64,000 nt of DNA. It comes from Microcebus murinus (lineage: Eukaryota > Chordata > Mammalia > Primates > Cheirogaleidae). Position numbers and translations under genes: made by a program. Positions 1 to 11,530 of the stretch are shown here, piece by piece. Position 1 is the stretch's first letter. The number at the start of each line of letters is the position of its first letter. The notes beneath the pieces were generated by a model, which was not told the origin of the DNA, made no database searches, and saw nothing but the letters and a program-made list of their open reading frames with translations. The stretch covers positions 57,926,501-57,990,500 of the forward strand of contig NC_134111.1 in the NCBI RefSeq assembly GCF_040939455.1. The letters run 5' to 3'.

Positions 1-1136
1 ATCTGACCAGGAAATAGAAATCTTACTTGATAAAGTAAGATTTGATAACGTAATCTTGTTAAAAATGAAAACTGGCATTAATTATTTTCTTACGAAACTC
101 CAAATAACTAGAATTGCTGATATAATTTTTCCCATTTAAATTGACAGCTGGTTTGAACATTCGTATGTTTATATAGCCAATATAACAGGGGAATGGAAGG
201 TGACTGGTTATGGTATACTTTATATAAGAAAGACATTCAAATTTTTAAAAGCCAAATTGAATTTTAACAGTTAATCAACTCATGTGGATACATATGGCCT
301 TAAATCATTGCTAGCATAAGTATTTCCTTTAAGCACTGTTAGTGTTAAAAAAAAAAAAAAAGCTACAAACCATGTTAGTTAATTCAGTGTGTTCAACATC
401 ACTTATTTAAACAAGAGCCTAAATCATAAGGGTTCCAGAATTGTAAAAGACGTTCAGACTCTTTCATTGTACTGATGAAGCAACTGGTTGAAACTTTTTA
501 TAACCAGAAGTAGAATGCAAGATAGCAGGTTTCTGGGTCAATGACCACAATGTTTTGATTAAGGGGTAGAGAAAGTTTGACCAAATATGTTTTATTTTCC
601 ATCAGTCCTTTTAAATTCCTCTGCCAATTAGTCTGAGATTGATTGAAGTTGTTTGAGTTAAATCTTAATTGCCAGAATTTAGCTTTATAGAACATATAAC
701 TTGATCTCTTTTATACAGATATTTTATTAAACAGGTTAGAAAATTTTTGCTGCCCTACTATATTTTTACAAAAGAACATAAGTCTAGAGCCTAATATTCA
801 TTCTCTGACCATGGTTCTATTAGAAGTTTAGTGAGAAAATGTGGTCACTGTCCCCTTGACATTTATCTCTGAAGTCAGGGTCATATACCAAACATCCATA
901 ATTTATTCAAATGTATGAACTTACTGTCCTTTAATTTCTCGAAATACCTTTGGATTCTGGTATGCTTGACTTATGCTACCTTTCATGAAAATCGGTGCCA
1001 TAAACATACTAAGCAGTGTGAAAAGATCATTTTTCTTCTTGTTGTTATTATATAATATTTCCTTCAATTGGCTTTGAGAGTGAATTAGGGTAACTTGGTT
1101 ACTATTAAGGAATTATTTACTAAAAGCATTGTCTTA
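1..1136. other. AT-rich intergenic DNA, nothing recognised
   Basis: This stretch is upstream of the gene and AT-rich. It contains a 16-base A run near 347-362. I see no coding exon, RNA gene or repeat family that I can name. The short open frames here have no domain and no exon-like boundaries. Confidence 0.5.
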
Positions 1137-1330
1137 GGCACAAAAAATAGATACAGGATAGGACCTGACCTCATTCTAGTAGGGGGAATATATTACAGAA
1201 ATAATCACACAAATAAATATTTACTTATAAACTGTGATAAGAGTTATATAGAATATATAGAATGTTATGATTGAGTATAATAGGATTATGAACTTTATGC
1301 TATCTTATCAGAGAAGGTCTCTTTCATGCT
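1137..1330 (+). repeat. Possible ancient L2-type fragment
   Basis: The wording 'acctgacctcattctagtaggggga', then 'aataaatatttact' and a later 'agagaaggtctct', follows the order of a familiar old mammalian repeat. That repeat has a 'total left by insertion, gggggagacagacaataaa' style 3' region. Divergence is high and family assignment is from memory. Confidence 0.35.
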
Positions 1331-2403
1331 TATGAACAAGATGAGAAAAGACTGTTACACTGACACAAGAATTTTCTGATTACATCCTTTTGACAATCTC
1401 AACAGGAGGTAGTGACCTGGGAAACTGGGCTATCTACCCTGGTGGATATGACAGTATAGTGGAATGGGCATAGAATTCCAAAGTTCTATCTACAGTTCTG
1501 TCAAAAGCTATCTTTAAGACTTTGGTGAAATCATTTAGTGCCTCTGATCCTCAATTTCCTTGTTTGAAAAAGTCTAGTACTTCAACATCCTTTTCTTGGA
1601 TTTCACAGTACACAGTGTCCACTACTTTATGAGCCTGAATTGGATAGGCTCCTTACCTCTACCACACACAGAGTATATATTATTGAAAATTATTTATCAC
1701 CATTTTTAACCCACTCACATCACTTTGTGATGTTTACTTTAGCTGAGTTATTCTGGGATATTACAATCCAGAGAAGTTAAAAACATATGCATTTTGACAT
1801 TTTACTAGGCATACCTTTGAGATCTTTTATAAATTATGATGAGCCTCTAGACTGCCCTAAAAAAACAAACAACAAAAAAAACTAAAGAATTACTCTTAAC
1901 ATAGAAACATCCCATTTAAAAAATATTTTGTTTTACTTTTTTAGTTATAGAGATATTCAACTGGAACAGAAAGTTGTTTATCATGTCAAATTAAACTACT
2001 TTACTTACAGCCCCAAATGAAAGCATATTGTTCCTTACTGGGTCTTTTCCAATTAGGTAACCATTTGTGCAATACAGAAGAGGTAGCTGGAATCACAAGT
2101 AATCAGGCTTCTTAATCCAAATATGTTTGCATATTTCATTCAAATCTCTTTTATACATTTTTCAATCATTGTGCATACAATTTTGTTTTCTGAAGCAGAA
2201 ACCATACATTTAACCTGATTTTACACATGAGATATTGTAAGCATCTCAGGAAAATTTAAGTGACAATGTTAAGTAAAAATATCAATTAACAATATGGTGG
2301 GTGATATCTTTTGTTTGTTTTATTTACTAAGGAGGACATGAGCTGATCTCACGGAAAAGGATTTACCAACAAGGACAAATTGATAATAAAAATGTTAGTT
2401 ATA

Positions 2404-3200
2404 ATACTCATCATTTTATATTCATGTATCATATTCCATTGAGTGAATGAACCATAATTTACTAAAGCACAGCCCTTATGTTGGACAGTTTGAGTGGTTA
2501 TCATTTTTATATAGTATAAATTACATTGGGATAAACATTATCAGGCATATAGTATTGGAAAAATATTTTGGATTATTTCCTTAGGATAGATTCCCAGAAG
2601 TAGAATTACTAGGTTAAAGGATATGAACATTTTTATGATTCTTGAAACACAGTGCCAAATTGCTTCCCAAAAAAGGTTATATCAATTTACAAAGCCAACA
2701 GCAATTTGGGAAAGTGCCCTTCTCATAATAATCTCACAGGTATTTGGCATTACAGAGTTTTTAGATTTGCAAATTTTGTGGGCAAGAATGTAGTACCTCA
2801 TTTTAATATCTATGTCTTAGATTTTTTAAAAGTAAAGATCAATACTTGTTTACATACAGTTTAATAATCTTGAATCTAACATGTTTAACTATCTGTGATG
2901 TTTTGATATTTTTATAAACCTACACAATATTATATGTGATATATACTAATCCCTTTTCATAGTACAAACCATTTTGTCTAGTCTGTTGTTTCAAGTTGGT
3001 GCATGTGTATGTATAGGAAAGCATATTAAGGATTCAATTTTTGTACCTGGTAAAATATATATTTTGTCCTGTGATTTTTTTCTCTGTTGCTTTTTAGCAT
3101 AGTATATCATAACTCCTCTTTATATATTAAGTACTCAAATTGTTCTAATTTTTCAAGGAGTGACTTTTTAAAAACTCTTGAATTCATCTGTAATTTTGTT
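2404..3200 (-). mobile_element. Old L1 ORF2 3' fragment (reverse orientation)
   Basis: Read on the minus strand, this resembles the C-terminal coding part of L1 ORF2. Recognisable wording on the plus strand includes 'gtgccaaattgcttcccaaaa' followed by an 'aatttacaaagccaacagcaat' segment, equivalent to the common L1 'non-template primer-like' C-terminal region. It is heavily diverged with many stops and has no clear target-site duplication. The distal border near 3200 is uncertain. Confidence 0.55.
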
Positions 3201-3609
3201 GATGTGTGATATAAAGCATGGTTCTAAGTGATCTTTTTCCAAATTGGTAATTTGTTACATCAGTTGTTAGTTGCATAATCCTTTTTTTTTTCTGTGTTTT
3301 AGGTAAAATCTCATTTGCTATATAGTATAATATCTAATTCTTGGTTGCTTCTTCTTCAGTGACCTTTATTTCCTTGAACCAGAGCTGTTTTCTTTAAGGT
3401 GGATTGTCCTCACATGCCTTTTTCAGGATTTTAAAATTGCTCTTCCCTATTTTTTCTTACATAAACTTTAAAATTTTGACAAATTCTAAAATAGTCTGTT
3501 ACAACTTTCATCATTTCTTTTAATTTATATAAGAACTTAATTAAAAAATCATAAAAGAAAACAGCACTTATTTTTACCAAATCTACACCTTTGCATTTAT
3601 TCACATTTT

Positions 3610-4420
3610 CCCCCTCATTATAAAAGTAGTACCTGCTCATTAAAGAAAATTAGAGAAATACTGAATTTCAAAAAAGGAAAAAAGGTTATTCATAGTCATT
3701 CTAAAATCTAAGTATAATTAATGTTTTGGAGTATTTTTCTTTCAGACATTTTGTCTTCCTAATTGTAAAATTATGGTACATATTCATTTGACAAATATTA
3801 ATTGAGCCTTTACTTTGGGCCAGATACCTTGCAAGGCATTGAGTCAGACTGATTTCAGGTAATAAAGCAGACAAAATCCTACCCTCATTAGCATTTTATC
3901 ATAATCTGTTTTTGTATTTTTGCCTACTCCTCACAAGTTTTATTTTATTAACTGCAAGTTTCATACAGTGGGTGAATCAGTTTGTGTAAATCATTTTTCT
4001 ATAGTTGGGTATTTCCAATTTTTCAATGTTACTTTTTCCCACATTTAGAATGTTCCCTTAAGATACATTTCTTGAAATGGAGAAATTTGGTCAAAGAGTA
4101 TAACCACATTTAAGGCTCTTGATAAAACTTCCAAACTGCTTTTCAAAAGGGTTGTACCAACTTTCATTGCCACTGGAAATGGACAAAGGTAAATATATTT
4201 TTTAACCAATTTGCCAGCAATGATTATAATCACTAAAAATTGTTTTTTGTTATTTTGATAGGTATCTCATTTTAATATGCCTTTTTGGATAACTAGTAAG
4301 GCTAAAATTTTTTTATAATGTTAAATAAATATTTCTTTAAAAATTTTTCTCTTCATGCCTTTTGCCCTTCTAAGGTGCTCACATTTTTGTTTCCTGTGTA
4401 GGAGCCCTTTATAAACACAT
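3610..4420 (-). mobile_element. Old L1/HAL1-like fragments with an L2 3' piece
   Basis: Two ancient pieces are interleaved here. At 3786-3895 there is an L2 3'-end motif in reverse orientation ('ttgacaaatattaattgagc', then 'cagataccttgcaaggcatt'). Around 4010-4380 there is reverse L1-like wording ('ttggtcaaagagtataacc', 'ccaaactgcttttcaaaagg', 'gtaccaactttcattgccac'). All are highly diverged. Borders are approximate. Confidence 0.5.
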
Positions 4421-4429
4421 GAGCCTTTT

Positions 4430-5775
4430 TGGGTATGTACCCTCCCTTAGAGTCATCTCAAAGGAGAACAGCAGGAAATGATTACTGAGTTAATCTGAAG
4501 TCCTTGAAGTCAAACCAAGGCTTATGCACCTTTCCATATCCAGGGGCCAGCTCCTGGTCTGGCACACAACAGGTTTCCAAACATGACACAATGGAGACAT
4601 ACCTAGATGTGGAGTAGTGCATTGGACCTTGGGGGGTCCAGAGAGACTGGGACTAACATTGGCAAGCATGGCTTTGTAAACTAAGGCTGGGCCAAGAAAT
4701 ATCTTCCTATTAAACTAATCCAGTTTGTATGGGTAGAAAGAGAAAATTGTATAGCAAGAGGATTGAAGGATATATGTAAATGGAAAGCATAAGAAACAGA
4801 AAAAAAGTAGGGGGTAAAATGAAGGGGTATTGAGAAGAGTTATTGTGTGGAAGGAAACCAAGCACCCTAAAATCAACAAAATAAATTAGTAAGTATTTAT
4901 TCTACATCTATTATGTATGAGTTATGCTGCTGGCCATGGTGGGTGAGTTAAGATCTGCAGCCTCACCCTGGCTTACATGATCACTCAATTCAGAAACTTC
5001 TTAAGCAACTCAGTGATATATCCTGTATAATCTTGGTTAGATACAGATTTACTTACGTATATAGATAACACTGAGACTCATCGAAAGGCTCAGGAAAAAG
5101 CATCTCCCAAACTAGAGAGGTGTAATGGATTCTGGGGCCTGCCTTGTCTGCCCTTACTATAGGGACAGGTCTCTTTTAGTCATATTTGGTAGAAAAGGAA
5201 AAAGGAGGTAATTGTGGTAATATTAATATCTATTGCAATTGGATTCAGTATCTTTCTTTTTATCTCTATGCTTTTCAGGGTTGTAAGTGACAGGCTGGCA
5301 GGACCCCATACCAACAGGAAGGAAAAAAAGAGACTGAGAGGGAACAATCTTGAGGGAGCTGGGGTACTACCTTCAGGAGCGTTATTGCAAAACTTTTTGT
5401 TATATATTTTATAAGATAACTGCACATACAAATTACAAATTTGTATGCCCCCAGAGTGTCTATAAAATATGATCTCTAATTTCAAGAATAGACATAGCCC
5501 CCCAAAAAGAGAGAAAATAGTAACAAAACAGGGTGTCCTGTGAAGAAGAACTTCACATTCGAAGCAATTTATAACTTACAAGTTGCTTCTGGTCAAGGTG
5601 GTGGGGTCCTATTACCTTGGAGGGGAGCTGTGAGCTGAAAGGAATCATCTGAACAACCCATTTAGTAAGCTGAATGAAGGCAGCAGCTAGGCACCCAACA
5701 TTGTGGGGGCAGGCCGCTACTCTCCCTAACCTTCTGGAGACATTTGTTCTCTTTATGGTGACTTTAACAATATGA
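4430..5775. other. Intergenic stretch, mostly unassigned
   Basis: No coding exon or RNA gene is seen. A short MIR/L2-like piece may lie near 4870-4940 ('aagtatttattctacatcta'). The overlapping short open frames on both strands near 5180-5485 have no recognisable domain, and I treat them as chance. Confidence 0.45.
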
Positions 5776-5781
5776 TCAGTA

Positions 5782-5855
5782 TTACTTATTGAACACCTGT
5801 TAAGTTCCAGGTATTGCTAAGAGCATTATCTATATTATCTATGTTAACACTGGCC
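5782..5855 (-). repeat. MIR/L2 fragment
   Basis: The wording 'acttattgaacacctgttaa', then 'gttccaggtattgctaagagc' and a run resembling 'attatctcatttaatcctc', matches the reverse complement of a MIR or L2 tail. The piece is short and diverged. Confidence 0.5.
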
Positions 5856-6159
5856 CTATTAATCACTCCAGGTCCAGCCCAGTGTCTCTTCTGTTGACCT
5901 ATACCCCATATTCCACAACTCCAAGCTGAATTAATAATTCCATTACTAATTATTAATTGACAATTAAGAATGCTTTACTCTCATTGTTTATTCCTTTAAT
6001 ATGGCACTTCTCATTCTGTAGCCTTACACTGCTGGTTGCCCTGCTACACATGGAGCTCAGTAAAAGCATGAACAACCCATCTTCCAAGCACTTAGTAGTT
6101 CCTAAACATTCTGTTGAGTGAAACTCCGTGACTTCAAATTCACCAAAGAATCATGAAAT

Positions 6160-6330
6160 TTCTGAGCAGGAGAGGACTTAGAACCTTTGATACAATCTCC
6201 TTTTACACAGGAGAAAAATTAAGTTGAAATAAGTAACTTGCCTGAAGGCATATAAACTTGGTAGAATGAGGATTAGAATCTAGGGCCCTGGCTTTTTAGC
6301 CCAATACCCTTTCCTCTACAGAAGAGGTTA
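6160..6330 (-). repeat. Ancient MIR-like SINE fragment
   Basis: The order 'gagaggacttagaacctttg', 'ttttacacaggagaaaaatt', 'taagtaacttgcctgaaggc' and 'agaatctagggccctggct' follows the layout of old mammalian core-SINEs in reverse orientation (mono-exonic cleaned '...ttacagatgaggaaac...cttgcccaaggtcac...'). I cannot decide the exact family. Confidence 0.45.
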
Positions 6331-6509
6331 CCAAAAACACAACTAAGTATCTTTATCTACCAACTTCCTGGCCCCACCCAAATCCCATCAGCAATTGGCA
6401 TTTAGGCCTTCAGGCTATTTCTGTGTTATTAAATTTCCTAGAAGACCCTACTCTTAATATATAGTTTTCCATTTACAGCTCCCCATTCCAAACAAAGCTC
6501 TAACTCCAA

Positions 6510-6870
6510 ATTGGCTGGCTTTTGCTGTATAGCATCACATTGTGAAAACTGGGGGAACCCTTTGCTTGTATTTTCACTAACAAGTTCTTCCCAGAAGCGC
6601 CCTTTGATCCAGCCAAATCAAAATGCTCCTCTGCACACAGCCATCCTCTTTGTTGAGATAGGAGAGACATTCTTTCTGTTCATTCTGAATGGAATATCCT
6701 TCGTCCTTATGAACCTGGTGAACTTTAATCAACTGTTCCCTCTCTGCACTGGGAGCTCCTAGCAGGGAGTAGGGAGACCTGGCTTTAGTCACACAGTAAT
6801 TGAACGTTTGTGTGTCTAGCACCCAGCAGCATAAAGCCCTAGATAAAGTTCACTGAATGAATGTGTTTTT
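6510..6870 (+). repeat. L2 3' region (forward)
   Basis: The stretch ends with 'tgtctagcacccagcagcat' and 'agttcactgaatgaatgtg', typical of the L2 3' end. Upstream 'ctctctgcactgggagctcct' matches the L2 'actgtgagctcc' region. The 83-residue open frame across it is therefore repeat sequence, not a gene. Confidence 0.5.
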
Positions 6871-7559
6871 GGAAAATTACATAAATAAAATTTGCTCTTT
6901 AGAGTTGTGAGCAACCCTTTACCAAAACTTTTCTACTTGGAGGAAAAGTTGGCTCATTCAGACTTTTCTTCTGTTCTTTAACTCTGGTTCATCTGTTATA
7001 ATTCTGCCATTCTCACTCCCTCTGTGAACTCCACATTCTTCCAGCACCCCTGCCCCTGGACACTTGTGGGAGAGGAATTCACAAATTCCTTCGAGCCTCC
7101 ATCACTAGAACAAGTTCTCAGTAGCTGAAGAAGGTCTGGGCTGCAAACAGGAAGTTTTTGTACTCCAGCTACTTTGTGCCCGGGGGGCAAAAACTCCACC
7201 TGGAGACTCTGCAAAAAGAATAGTAGAACAAACAAAACTAACCTTCGCTGTCCCTATCTGAAGCTCTTCTGGGTGGACATTCTGACCCAACATCATTTAG
7301 GGCTTCTCTTTCCAGAACTGCCATCTCCCGTCCAAGGCAGAATAGTACTACAGGAAAGTGTCAAGTTTTAGCCCTCGCCCTCCCTTGCTCAACTCCTCTC
7401 CCCCACTTTTTAAAATCCTGAGCGGGACATTTAAAAAATTGTTTTGGATTTTTAAGCTTTCAAACCATCCGAAAAATAGTCCCCTTTGGCAGCGACAGAT
7501 GCAGGTTGTGAGCCAAAGAGAAACAGACTGGTCCCCTAGTCTCCAAATCCTTTTTACCT

Positions 7560-8760
7560 CCCTTAATGCCCCTTCCTCTAGCCCCCACGCGGGGCAAGAG
7601 GCAGCTCTCCCCGGCCTCCGTGCTGGGCTCAACAACACCCACCGGCCCCCGGGCAGAGGCGGGCGCCCAGCCACGCGCCCAGGGCCCTTGCCTAGGTCGT
7701 GGGGCCCCGGGGTCCCCAGCGGCCCGTGCGCAGCGGAGGGGACGCAGCCAGCCCCGGGTGGGTGGGTAGCCTAGTGGGCAGCCTCGCCCCAGAGGCTGGC
7801 CCAGGCCGGAAGCCACCCCGCGGCACGGCGGCCCCGCGAGACGGCGCCCGCGCCCCCGCCTTCTCTGGCACGGGCTCCGCGGCCAAGGGCGGCAGGGGCC
7901 AGCCCGCCGGGTCCCTGCCGCGCTCTTTGTCCTGGCCGCGCGCGGGCGGACGCGTGCGCCCCCCGGGCGAACGGAGGCGCGGAGAGCGCGCGCGGGAGCG
8001 CGCGGGAACAGCTCGCACCCGCCGGCCGCCGGCGGCGCGCACCCCTCCACCAGGCAAGCTGCGAGCACGCGCACCGCCGCCGCGCCCGCCCCTCCCCCCG
8101 CGCTCGCCTCGGAACTTGCTGACTGCGCGGCCGGGAGGAGTCGAGCCGGGCGGCGGCGGCGGGAGGCCACAGCGCGCGGGGGTCTCCCGCGTCCCCTCCG
8201 CCTCGCCGGGAGCTCGCGCCCTCGCCCAGCCGAGCTCCCACCCCCCCTTTTTTCCGAAGGCGCTGGGCGGCGCCACCCTCCGGCCGGAGCCCGGCACTGC
8301 ACAACCCCCTCCGACTTTCAATGTTCCACACTCCCCGGCCAGAGCCTCCTCGGCTTCTTTTTTACCCTCCCCCCCCTTTCCCCCCCCCAGCTGCCTCCAT
8401 TTCCTTAAGGAAGGGTTTTTTTCTCTCTCCCTCCCCCACACCGTAGCGGCGCGCGAGCGGGCCGGGCGGGCGGCCGAGGTAAGGCGGCGAGGCCGGGGGG
8501 CCGCGTGGGGGGCGGCCGGGGCGGCGGCGGCGGCGGTGGGGGAGGGGCGGGGGCGGGGGCGGGCAGCTTTGTTCGCGCCGGGCGCCCGCGCCGCCGGTGT
8601 CCGCGAGCCGCGGCGGGGCCGGCCGGGCTGCCCGCATCACTTGGCGCCCGGCGCGGCGAGCGCTGCCCCGGCCCCCGCGCGGCCCTCCCCACAAAGGGCC
8701 GCGGAGCTGCGTGGCCGCCGGCCGCGGCTCGCCTCCGCGGGCGCGGAAATTTGTTGTACT
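7560..8760 (+). promoter_or_regulatory. UBE2E3: CpG-island promoter of UBE2E3
   Basis: Base composition changes abruptly from AT-rich flanks to about 1.2 kb of very GC-rich, CpG-dense DNA, then reverts. I see no TATA box. GC-box/Sp1-type sites cluster at 8541-8563 and an NRF1-like 'cacgcgcac' lies near 8066-8074. An 'initiator'-free, pyrimidine-rich stretch runs 8355-8440. The island ends about 800 bases before the first coding exon of UBE2E3, so I assign it as that gene's promoter, which is inference from position. The long open frames on both strands inside it (up to about 380 codons) are low-complexity Pro/Ala/Arg/Gly products of the GC bias, not genes. CpG-island promoters are often bidirectional, so an antisense upstream transcript is possible but not shown. 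Confidence 0.85.
8391..8478 (+). other. UBE2E3: Likely non-coding first exon (5' UTR) of UBE2E3, 3' end at 8478
   Basis: A consensus donor, GAG|GTAAGG, follows base 8478 inside the CpG island. It is the best donor there and lies upstream of the coding exon, as expected for a 5' UTR exon. The true transcription start is not visible, so the 5' border is arbitrary. I placed it at 8391 because a C-run followed by CAG (8381-8390) there looks like a 3' splice site, which would also allow an upstream alternative exon to splice in. The alternative is that the exon starts further 5', at a pyrimidine-rich start site. Confidence 0.55.
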
Positions 8761-9521
8761 TCTTGGGGCTTTGTTTGTTTGTTTTTCCTCTGTTTCCTTT
8801 TTTTTTTTTTTTTTCGTTATTTTGGACAAAATGTCGGTCCGTGATGTAAAAATTGAGCGAGGAACCTTGGTGGCATTGGGAGCTTTGCAGAAGGTGCAGT
8901 TTGGATTCTGCTTTTCCCAGGGTGGCAGCTCGGTCTTGGCCGGATGAATCTTCTCTGCTGGCCGTGGAAGCAACTAGAGCAGCTTGTTAGTTGATTTTTA
9001 AATTTCTAAGTGTTGTGTTTAAAGGCTTTACGTGCACAGAGGAGAAATCGCCACCTTAAATAAGCATATGGGCGATTAACAGGGTGTGTTTTCCTCTGGG
9101 AAAGGGAATTTGGTAGCTTTGACCAATGTCAGTGTGTAAATATTTAGACGTTATTAGTGACTTTTTAGCATTTTTCAGCGAGATCTGTTATTTACAGTGT
9201 GTCATATGTTATTAATGCTCGTTGCCTAAGTTCCTTGGCAAATCTGTTTCATGCTTTCTGAGAAAGTAGACAATTGATAGATTGTCCAAGAGATGGAAAA
9301 AAATGTGAGTGGGTTTTCTAACTTGAGTTCGGTAAATCCCTGAACGCTGGCGTTCTGAGACACATCACCTCCCCTATAACCTTGTTGTACAATAACTGTG
9401 AATACTTTTGAAGCTTTTTCATTAAAACACGGTTTTAGGTGAATACTAAGAGAAGAAAATGCTCTTGTTTTATTTCCTAGATTTAACATTTTTCTCCTTT
9501 CACCCCCATTCTCTTTAAAAG
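8479..9521 (+). other. UBE2E3: UBE2E3 intron 1
   Basis: The intron begins with GTAAGG at 8479. It ends either at AG 9479-9480 or AG 9520-9521. Its first 280 bases are still CpG island and include a G-rich quadruplex-type run (8538-8563) and an 18-base T run near 8798-8815. The AT-rich remainder has no recognised repeat. Confidence 0.6.
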
Positions 9522-9546
9522 TTTTCCAAGAGACAACTTCAGCAAG
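9481..9546 (+). other. UBE2E3: 5' UTR part of the first coding exon
   Basis: The leader immediately upstream of the start codon lies after one of two possible acceptors. 'tatttcctag' ends at 9480, preceded by a branch-point-like 'tactaag' near 9444. 'ctctttaaaag' ends at 9521, with a long pyrimidine tract (9488-9515) and a 'tttaac' branch-like site. The leader is therefore 66 or 25 bases long. I could not decide between them without transcripts. Confidence 0.6.
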
Positions 9547-9740
9547 ATGTCAAGTGATAGGCAAAGGTCCGATGATGAGAGCCCCAGCACCAGCAGTGGC
9601 AGTTCAGATGCGGACCAGCGAGACCCAGCCGCTCCAGAGCCCGAAGAACAAGAAGAAAGAAAACCTTCTGCCACCCAACAGAAGAAAAACACCAAACTCT
9701 CTAGCAAAACCACTGCTAAGTTATCCACTAGTGCTAAAAG
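9547..9740 (+). CDS. UBE2E3: UBE2E3 coding exon 1 (residues 1-64 plus two bases of codon 65)
   Basis: This exon encodes the N-terminal extension of ubiquitin-conjugating enzyme E2 E3 (UbcM2), which receives ubiquitin from E1 as a thioester and passes it on with RING-type E3 ligases. The translation starts MSSDRQRSDDESPSTSSGSS and ends ...KLSTSAKR. The MSSDRQ start and the DADQRDPAAPEPEEQEERKP stretch match E3 rather than paralogues E1 (MSDDDSRA...) or E2 (MSTEAQR...). Residues 1-40 are acidic and Ser/Pro-rich and look disordered. Residues 42-65 are rich in Lys/Ser/Thr. For this subfamily the extension is known to limit ubiquitin-chain building and to take part in importin-11-dependent nuclear import. 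The donor AAAAG|GTAACG splits codon 65 after two bases (phase 2). The start context 'agcaagATGt' has a purine at -3. No stop or frameshift is present; the copy looks functional. Confidence 0.97.
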
Positions 9741-11530
9741 GTAACGTGTAAAAGAATGATTGAGCAGTGTCAGGTCGTCTTCCAAGTGGTTGGACGCTTT
9801 TGTTGGTTTTCCATCAGTAGCAATAGTTAAGAAATGTTTGCTTCGTGATCAGTTTTATTCATACTTGAATGAGTTGTCATTCTTTAGGTGGTATATGAGT
9901 GACCTCACTAGAATTACGCTTTTCAGCAAACTTATCCCTGAACTTTGGTAACTTCAATAAGAGTGTCCTTGGGTAGAGATTAGACTAGCATTCTGACAAA
10001 CTGTTTAAGGAGTTGGCAAGGAAAATTTGCTGAACCCAAATTATATGGTACATTGGGGATGTTTCCTTTTATGGGTCATAATTTTCTTTAATGAAATTGA
10101 CACTCCTAGAGATTAGCAGTATCTCTCTTCATGAAACGTAATGATCAGAAATGATCACATTTGCTAGAAAATTTGTAAATTCCAGGCCTTAGCTATATTT
10201 GAAAGCAGATTTAAATTTGTGTGCCAAGTCTGCCTCCAGTTTTACAAACACAACTTTAAATCCTGCATCACAGGTATAACTTTTTGTAGTAAAGTTATGA
10301 TTATCCCTCTGTGTTCTTGTAAGGGCAAAAAACACTGACAAGTAGCCATTTACAATTTTAGGTGTCTTTTGGTGATCGGAAACTTTCATTGTCCTTGTGC
10401 CTCTTCACTCTAAAACTTGTTGGATGTGCTTGACACATTAATACTCAACAACAGGAGAAACATTTTGTTGAATATAAGTGAAAGATCACTTGGTTCCTGT
10501 TGATTTGTATTTTCTGTGATGCTGAAAAAAAGATGCTATCAATGGGACTCCATCAGCGGTGGTAGTAGTAGTAGAGTATCCACAAACTCTAGTAATTATT
10601 CACAAAATGTATTTACAGCATTAGATTATTCTTATTACAACTAAAGGAAAAAGAAAATGTAGAAACTGATCAAATATTGCATTCTGTTGTGATTCAGAAA
10701 TACTCTTATTTTTCTATGGATTTTTATCTTTATCATATCAGTAATCAGGTAATAATGAGAATATCTTATTGAATAACAGCAGTCTTTGAAATAATTTAAT
10801 ATCCTCCATTTGTTGTAATCTTGTTGAAGAACATGTTAAACATATCAAGTTTGAAAGCCCTTAAATTTGAATAAAATCAGAGAACTGCTGACCCCCCCCC
10901 CCCCTTAACTCAGGGCTAAATATTTTTATCCTCTCTCAAAATTTATTAAATTTAAGTGCTGTGTCTACGATCAGGGAAAATCAGAAATGGTTAAGTGACA
11001 ATGCCAAGTAGTCTTTGGAAGTTTTTTTTTTTACTAGTAAAGATATTTGTAAATTTTAAACTTTTTTTTTTACAGGTAAAATATTGTCAAAACTATTAAT
11101 GTGCTTCTGTGATGGCCTGTTAATTTTTAGCTCAGTAAAAGTGACTTGAAGTCATTGTCAAATATTCTAGTGCTTTCCCTCCTCCCTTTTTGTCTCATTT
11201 GCATATAAGCTTGAAAAGAGAATTTCTTTGCTAAAAAGTGTTTGAAAATAGATTATATATCCTTTACTGAGTAGTAGTGGAAGACTATTTCTTAAACCAG
11301 GTGTAAATGACTTACTTATTTACAGTAGCAAGTGAGAAAAAAAGCTGCAAAGTTTCTGTTAAGGGATTTGGGTTATGCCTCTGAGAACAAAGAGGAAGCA
11401 GCCATGTTAGCATTACTGAAGGCAAAGCCAGCCTTGCATTTAACTGCATGGTGGTAGAGGGCAGTGTAATTCCCCGGTTATTCTGCAGACTACCTCAAAT
11501 CCTTTTTGTCTGTTCTCATTTCACTAACAG
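9741..11530 (+). other. UBE2E3: UBE2E3 intron 2
   Basis: This is a 1,790-base GT-AG intron (GTAACG ... CATTTCACTAACAG). It is mostly unique, AT-rich sequence. It contains a 13-base C homopolymer (10892-10904), several T runs near 11020-11072 and a short GTA repeat near 10560-10573. I recognised no transposable element. Confidence 0.85.

Noticed and set aside
7692..8441. A divergent protein-coding gene on the minus strand sharing the promoter
   Set aside because: The minus-strand frames are low complexity with no splice sites or domains seen. A divergent non-coding transcript remains possible but is not supported by the sequence alone.
7460..8973. Several long overlapping open frames on both strands (up to about 380 codons) near the promoter
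   Set aside because: They are Pro/Ala/Arg/Gly-rich translations of a CpG island with few stop codons in any frame. No domain, no consistent start and no exon logic is visible.
9483..9785. 100-codon open frame on the minus strand over the coding exon
   Set aside because: It is the antisense shadow of UBE2E3 exon sequence, which has clear splice sites and a known product on the plus strand.
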